From: Luteimicrobium subarcticum | Lineage (GTDB): Bacteria; Actinomycetota; Actinomycetes; Actinomycetales; Cellulomonadaceae | Direction: 5' to 3' | DNA: 64,000 nucleotides | Assembly (NCBI RefSeq): GCF_002798015.1 | Contig: NZ_PGTZ01000006.1 | Coordinates: 248,001 to 312,000 of the forward strand | Shown: positions 61,702 through 64,000 of the stretch, in pieces | Layout: each line of letters opens with the position of its first letter | Position numbering within the stretch: the first letter of the stretch is position 1 | Translations under genes and position numbers: made by a program | The notes under the pieces: model-generated | Told to the model about the DNA's origin: nothing | Database searches by the model: none | Seen by the model: the letters and a program-made list of their open reading frames with translations, nothing else

Positions 61702-62448
61702 ATGACGCACGCACAGGCAGGCTGGTACACCGACACGACCGACCCCACCCGGCTCCGCTGGTTCGACGGGAGCTCGTGGACCGAGCACACCACGCCTCTC
61801 CCCCCGGCCGGCGCCCCGGCACCGGCAGCCCCTGTCGCCGGGACGAGCGCACCGACCACTGCACCGTATGCCGCAGGCTCTGGAGCCTCCAAGAAGCCGT
61901 CCTGGTTCCGTCGTCACAAGATCATGACGACGACCGGCGCCGCCGCCGTCGTCCTCGTCGGCGGAATCAGCATCGCATCGGCGGGTGGCAGCGCTGCCGA
62001 CGCCGACGGTGCGTCGACGTCCGGGCACCACGCCGCGGCGTCGACAGAGACGCCAGGGGTCGGCGACAAGGTGCGTGACGGCAAGTTCGAGTTCACCGTG
62101 ACGAAGGTCGAGACCGGCGTCAAGAAGGTCGGGACCAAGTACCTCAACGAGAAGGCCCAGGGCGAGTTCGTCCTCGTGCACATGAAGGTCGAGAACATCG
62201 GCGACGAGGCGCAGACCCTCGACGACACCGCCCAGGAGCTCACCGACTCGAAGGGACGGACGTTCGACGCCGACTCCACCGCCGACATCTACCTCGACGA
62301 CGCCAACTCGTTCTACGAGGACATCAACCCCGGCAACTCCGTGAAGGGTGTCGTCGTCTACGACGTCCCGAAGGGTACGGACCTGTCGACCATCACGCTG
62401 CACGACTCGGTCTTCTCCGGCGGGGTCGACGTCTCCCTCGAGGACTGA
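61702..62448 (+). CDS. DUF2510 / DUF4352 membrane-anchored protein
   Basis: A 248-residue protein: N-terminal DUF2510 (AGWYTDTTDPTRLRWFDG and WTEHT) in the cytoplasm, an Ala/Pro linker, one membrane helix near residues 75-95 (TTGAAAVVLVGGISIASAGG), and an extracellular DUF4352-like beta domain (FVLVHMKVENIGDEAQTL). A probable surface or chaperone-like telokin fold. ATG 61702 follows GAAGGA. Confidence 0.83.
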   Translation: MTHAQAGWYTDTTDPTRLRWFDGSSWTEHTTPLPPAGAPAPAAPVAGTSAPTTAPYAAGSGASKKPSWFRRHKIMTTTGAAAVVLVGGISIASAGGSAADADGASTSGHHAAASTETPGVGDKVRDGKFEFTVTKVETGVKKVGTKYLNEKAQGEFVLVHMKVENIGDEAQTLDDTAQELTDSKGRTFDADSTADIYLDDANSFYEDINPGNSVKGVVVYDVPKGTDLSTITLHDSVFSGGVDVSLED

Positions 62449-62476
62449 CAGCACAGCCCACCGCTCTGACGGACGA

Positions 62477-62504
62477 ACGCCCGCCTCCCACGGGAGACGG
62501 GCGT
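62477..62504. terminator. Bidirectional terminator
   Basis: A 12-13 bp stem (62477-62489 with 62492-62504, one G-U pair on the minus strand) between the DUF2510 gene and the convergent siderophore-interacting protein gene. Confidence 0.75.
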
Positions 62505-62512
62505 CGTCGTGC

Positions 62513-63376
62513 TCAGGCCACCCGGGCGTCGTCCGCCTCGACGGCCTCGTTCCACTCCCGCTTCTCGGCGCGCCAGCCCTCGTCGGTGCGTCCGGCACGC
62601 CAGTAGCCGGACACGGAGACGAGCGCCTCGCGCGCGTAGCCGCGCTCCTCGCGCAGGTGTCGACGCAGCGCCCGGACCATCGTCGCCTCGCCGTGGAGGA
62701 ACACGTCAGGGGCGTCGCCCGGCAGGGTCGCGTCGGCGAGCCAGCCGGCGAGCGCGCTTCCCACGGGACCGTGCCCGCGGTGCACCCAGTGCACGGTGAC
62801 GTCGGTGCCGTCGGGCACGTGGAGGTCGATCTCGTCGCGCGGCCCGGCCACCTCGCAGAGGACGTGCGCGCGGGCGCCCGGCGGCAGGACGGCGACGGCC
62901 GCCGCGAGTGCGGGGAGCGCCGAGTCGTCGCCGATCAGCAGGTGCCACGACGCGCCCGCGGACGGCGCGTACCCGCCGCCGGGACCGCGGAAGGCGACGG
63001 TGTCGCCCGGCTGGGCGGCCACGGCCCAGGGCGCGGCGACCCCGGCGTCCGGGCCGTCGTCGTGGACGACGAAGTCGAGCGCCATCTCGCCGGTCGACGC
63101 GTCGAACACGGCGATCGTGTAGGTGCGCAGGAGCGGGCGCGGGGCCTCGCCGTCGGGCCCGAGGACCGCGTCAGGGTCGGGGAACACGAGCTTCACGTAC
63201 CGGTCGCTGTACGGGCCGGGGTCGAGCGCCACGACGTCCGGGCCCCCGACCCACACGCGGACCAGGTGGTCCGTGAGCCGTTCCGTCCGGGTGACGGTCG
63301 CGTGCTGCGGCGGTCCGCCGCGACCACCCCGTCCGCCGGGACCGCCCGGACCGCCACCGGTCGTCGGGGCGCTCAC
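62513..63376 (-). CDS. Siderophore-interacting protein (flavin reductase)
   Basis: A 287-residue SIP/ViuB-family flavoprotein that reduces ferric siderophores in the cytosol. After a Gly-rich N-terminus ([19 protein letters not shown]) come the FAD motif [27 protein letters not shown], and the NAD(P)-binding [22 protein letters not shown] 63376 overlaps the deoC stop by four bases. Confidence 0.9.
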   Translation of the reverse strand: MSAPTTGGGPGGPGGRGGRGGPPQHATVTRTERLTDHLVRVWVGGPDVVALDPGPYSDRYVKLVFPDPDAVLGPDGEAPRPLLRTYTIAVFDASTGEMALDFVVHDDGPDAGVAAPWAVAAQPGDTVAFRGPGGGYAPSAGASWHLLIGDDSALPALAAAVAVLPPGARAHVLCEVAGPRDEIDLHVPDGTDVTVHWVHRGHGPVGSALAGWLADATLPGDAPDVFLHGEATMVRALRRHLREERGYAREALVSVSGYWRAGRTDEGWRAEKREWNEAVEADDARVA

Positions 63377-64000
63377 AGGGCGTCGAAGCCGTCGAGCACC
63401 GCGGCGGTGCCGGACAGGCCGAGTCGCGTGGCGCCGTGGTCGATCATGGCGAGCGCGTCCGCGAGCGTGCGGATGCCGCCCGACGCCTTGACGCCGAGGC
63501 GTCCGCCGACGGTCTCCGACATGATCGAGACGGCCCGGGTGGACGCACCGCCGGCCGGGTGGAACCCGGTCGACGTCTTCACGAAGTCGGCGCCCGCCTG
63601 CTCGGCGGCGCGGCACGCCTCGACGATCTCGTGGTCGGTCAGCGCGGCCGACTCGATGATGACCTTGAGGACCTTGTCGGACGGCACGGACGCCCGCACC
63701 GCGGCGATGTCGAGCTCGACGACCTCCCACGCTCCCGCCTTCGCGGCGCCCACGTCGATGACCATGTCGACCTCGTCGGCGCCCTGAGCCACGGACAGCG
63801 CGGCCTCCGCGGCCTTGACCTGGCTGTGGTGCTTGCCGGAGGGGAACCCGCAGACGGTCGCGACGGCGAGGCCGTGCGCTTCGAGCGGGAGGAACGACGG
63901 CGAGACACAGACGGAGAACACCCCGAGCCGAGCACCCTCGGCGACGAGCGCGTCGACCTGCTCGCGCGTCGCTTCGGGCTTGAGGAGGGTGTGGTCGACG
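63373..64000 (-). CDS. deoC: Deoxyribose-phosphate aldolase, 3' part
   Basis: The C-terminal ~208 residues of DeoC, which cleaves 2-deoxyribose-5-phosphate into glyceraldehyde-3-phosphate and acetaldehyde; the start lies right of the window. Visible are [37 protein letters not shown] and the Schiff-base loop [13 protein letters not shown], then KASGGIRT. It is upstream of and overlaps the siderophore-interacting gene. Confidence 0.93.
   Translation of the reverse strand, partial: VDHTLLKPEATREQVDALVAEGARLGVFSVCVSPSFLPLEAHGLAVATVCGFPSGKHHSQVKAAEAALSVAQGADEVDMVIDVGAAKAGAWEVVELDIAAVRASVPSDKVLKVIIESAALTDHEIVEACRAAEQAGADFVKTSTGFHPAGGASTRAVSIMSETVGGRLGVKASGGIRTLADALAMIDHGATRLGLSGTAAVLDGFDAL

Overview
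The window is GC-rich actinobacterial chromosome. The start-site architecture, the tmRNA tag (ADSKRTDFALAA), the clpS/DUF2017/nicotinate phosphoribosyltransferase neighbourhood, the ssrA-smpB-M23-ftsX-ftsE-prfB block, the Tad-type DUF4244 pilin and the accD/accE/biotin-protein set all point to Actinomycetota. Gene content and protein style suggest Cellulomonadaceae (Cellulomonas-like); that family-level placement is inference. About 60 protein genes cover nearly the whole window. I see no insertion sequence, prophage, CRISPR array, rRNA operon or replication origin.

Layout. 1-7.7 kb: 5' part of trmB, tRNA-Lys, a stand-alone GroES-like gene divergent from bcp, tRNA-Leu, thioredoxin, a degenerate Nudix (DUF4916) gene with DUF3054, then a leftward murI/MBL/rph/rdgB cluster and clpS-DUF2017. 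7.8-11.3 kb: pncB, a helicase and DUF3039. 11.4-19.2 kb: a leftward amino-sugar uptake locus (ROK repressor, lipoprotein binder, two permeases, ROK kinase, nagB, then a second binder behind a terminator). 19.5-25.5 kb: tmRNA, smpB, M23 hydrolase, ftsX, ftsE, prfB. 25.5-30.3 kb: a compact Tad pilus/secretion cluster. 30.4-42.2 kb: secreted small protein, HtrA-like protease, two MFS exporters, aminotransferase, lysE/argP-type pair, phytase-like/GDPD fusion, SRAP protein, adenylate cyclase. 42.2-52.2 kb: acyl-CoA carboxylase region (birA, accD, accE, biotin carboxylase) with DUF885 peptidase, acyltransferase and a Maf-SRPBCC fusion inserted. 52.2-54.2 kb: an AbiE-like type IV toxin-antitoxin pair. 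54.2-64 kb: histidine phosphatase, oxidoreductases, purine nucleoside phosphorylase, PMM/PGM, a DUF2510 membrane protein, siderophore-interacting protein and the 3' part of deoC.

The most unusual object is at 52.22-54.21 kb: an AbiEi antitoxin gene whose start codon lies inside a 15-bp inverted repeat (14/15 matching), followed with a 4-base overlap by an AbiEii nucleotidyltransferase that reads in frame into a complete Nudix domain with a perfect Nudix box. Other notable observations are a nearly identical CGAA(T/A)CGATTCG palindrome at the promoters of two separate MFS exporters, an in-frame Maf-SRPBCC gene with an internal ribosome-binding site and ATG at the domain junction, and about 18 genes that begin 5-8 bases downstream of a TANNNT -10 box, which indicates widespread leaderless translation and was used to choose start codons.

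How parts work together: BirA would biotinylate the AccC carrier domain used by AccD/AccE; SmpB and tmRNA rescue stalled ribosomes; FtsE/FtsX would gate the M23 hydrolase; NagB and the ROK kinase would process amino sugars brought in by the ABC permeases, which lack a local ATPase; PNP, PMM/PGM and DeoC fit nucleoside salvage.
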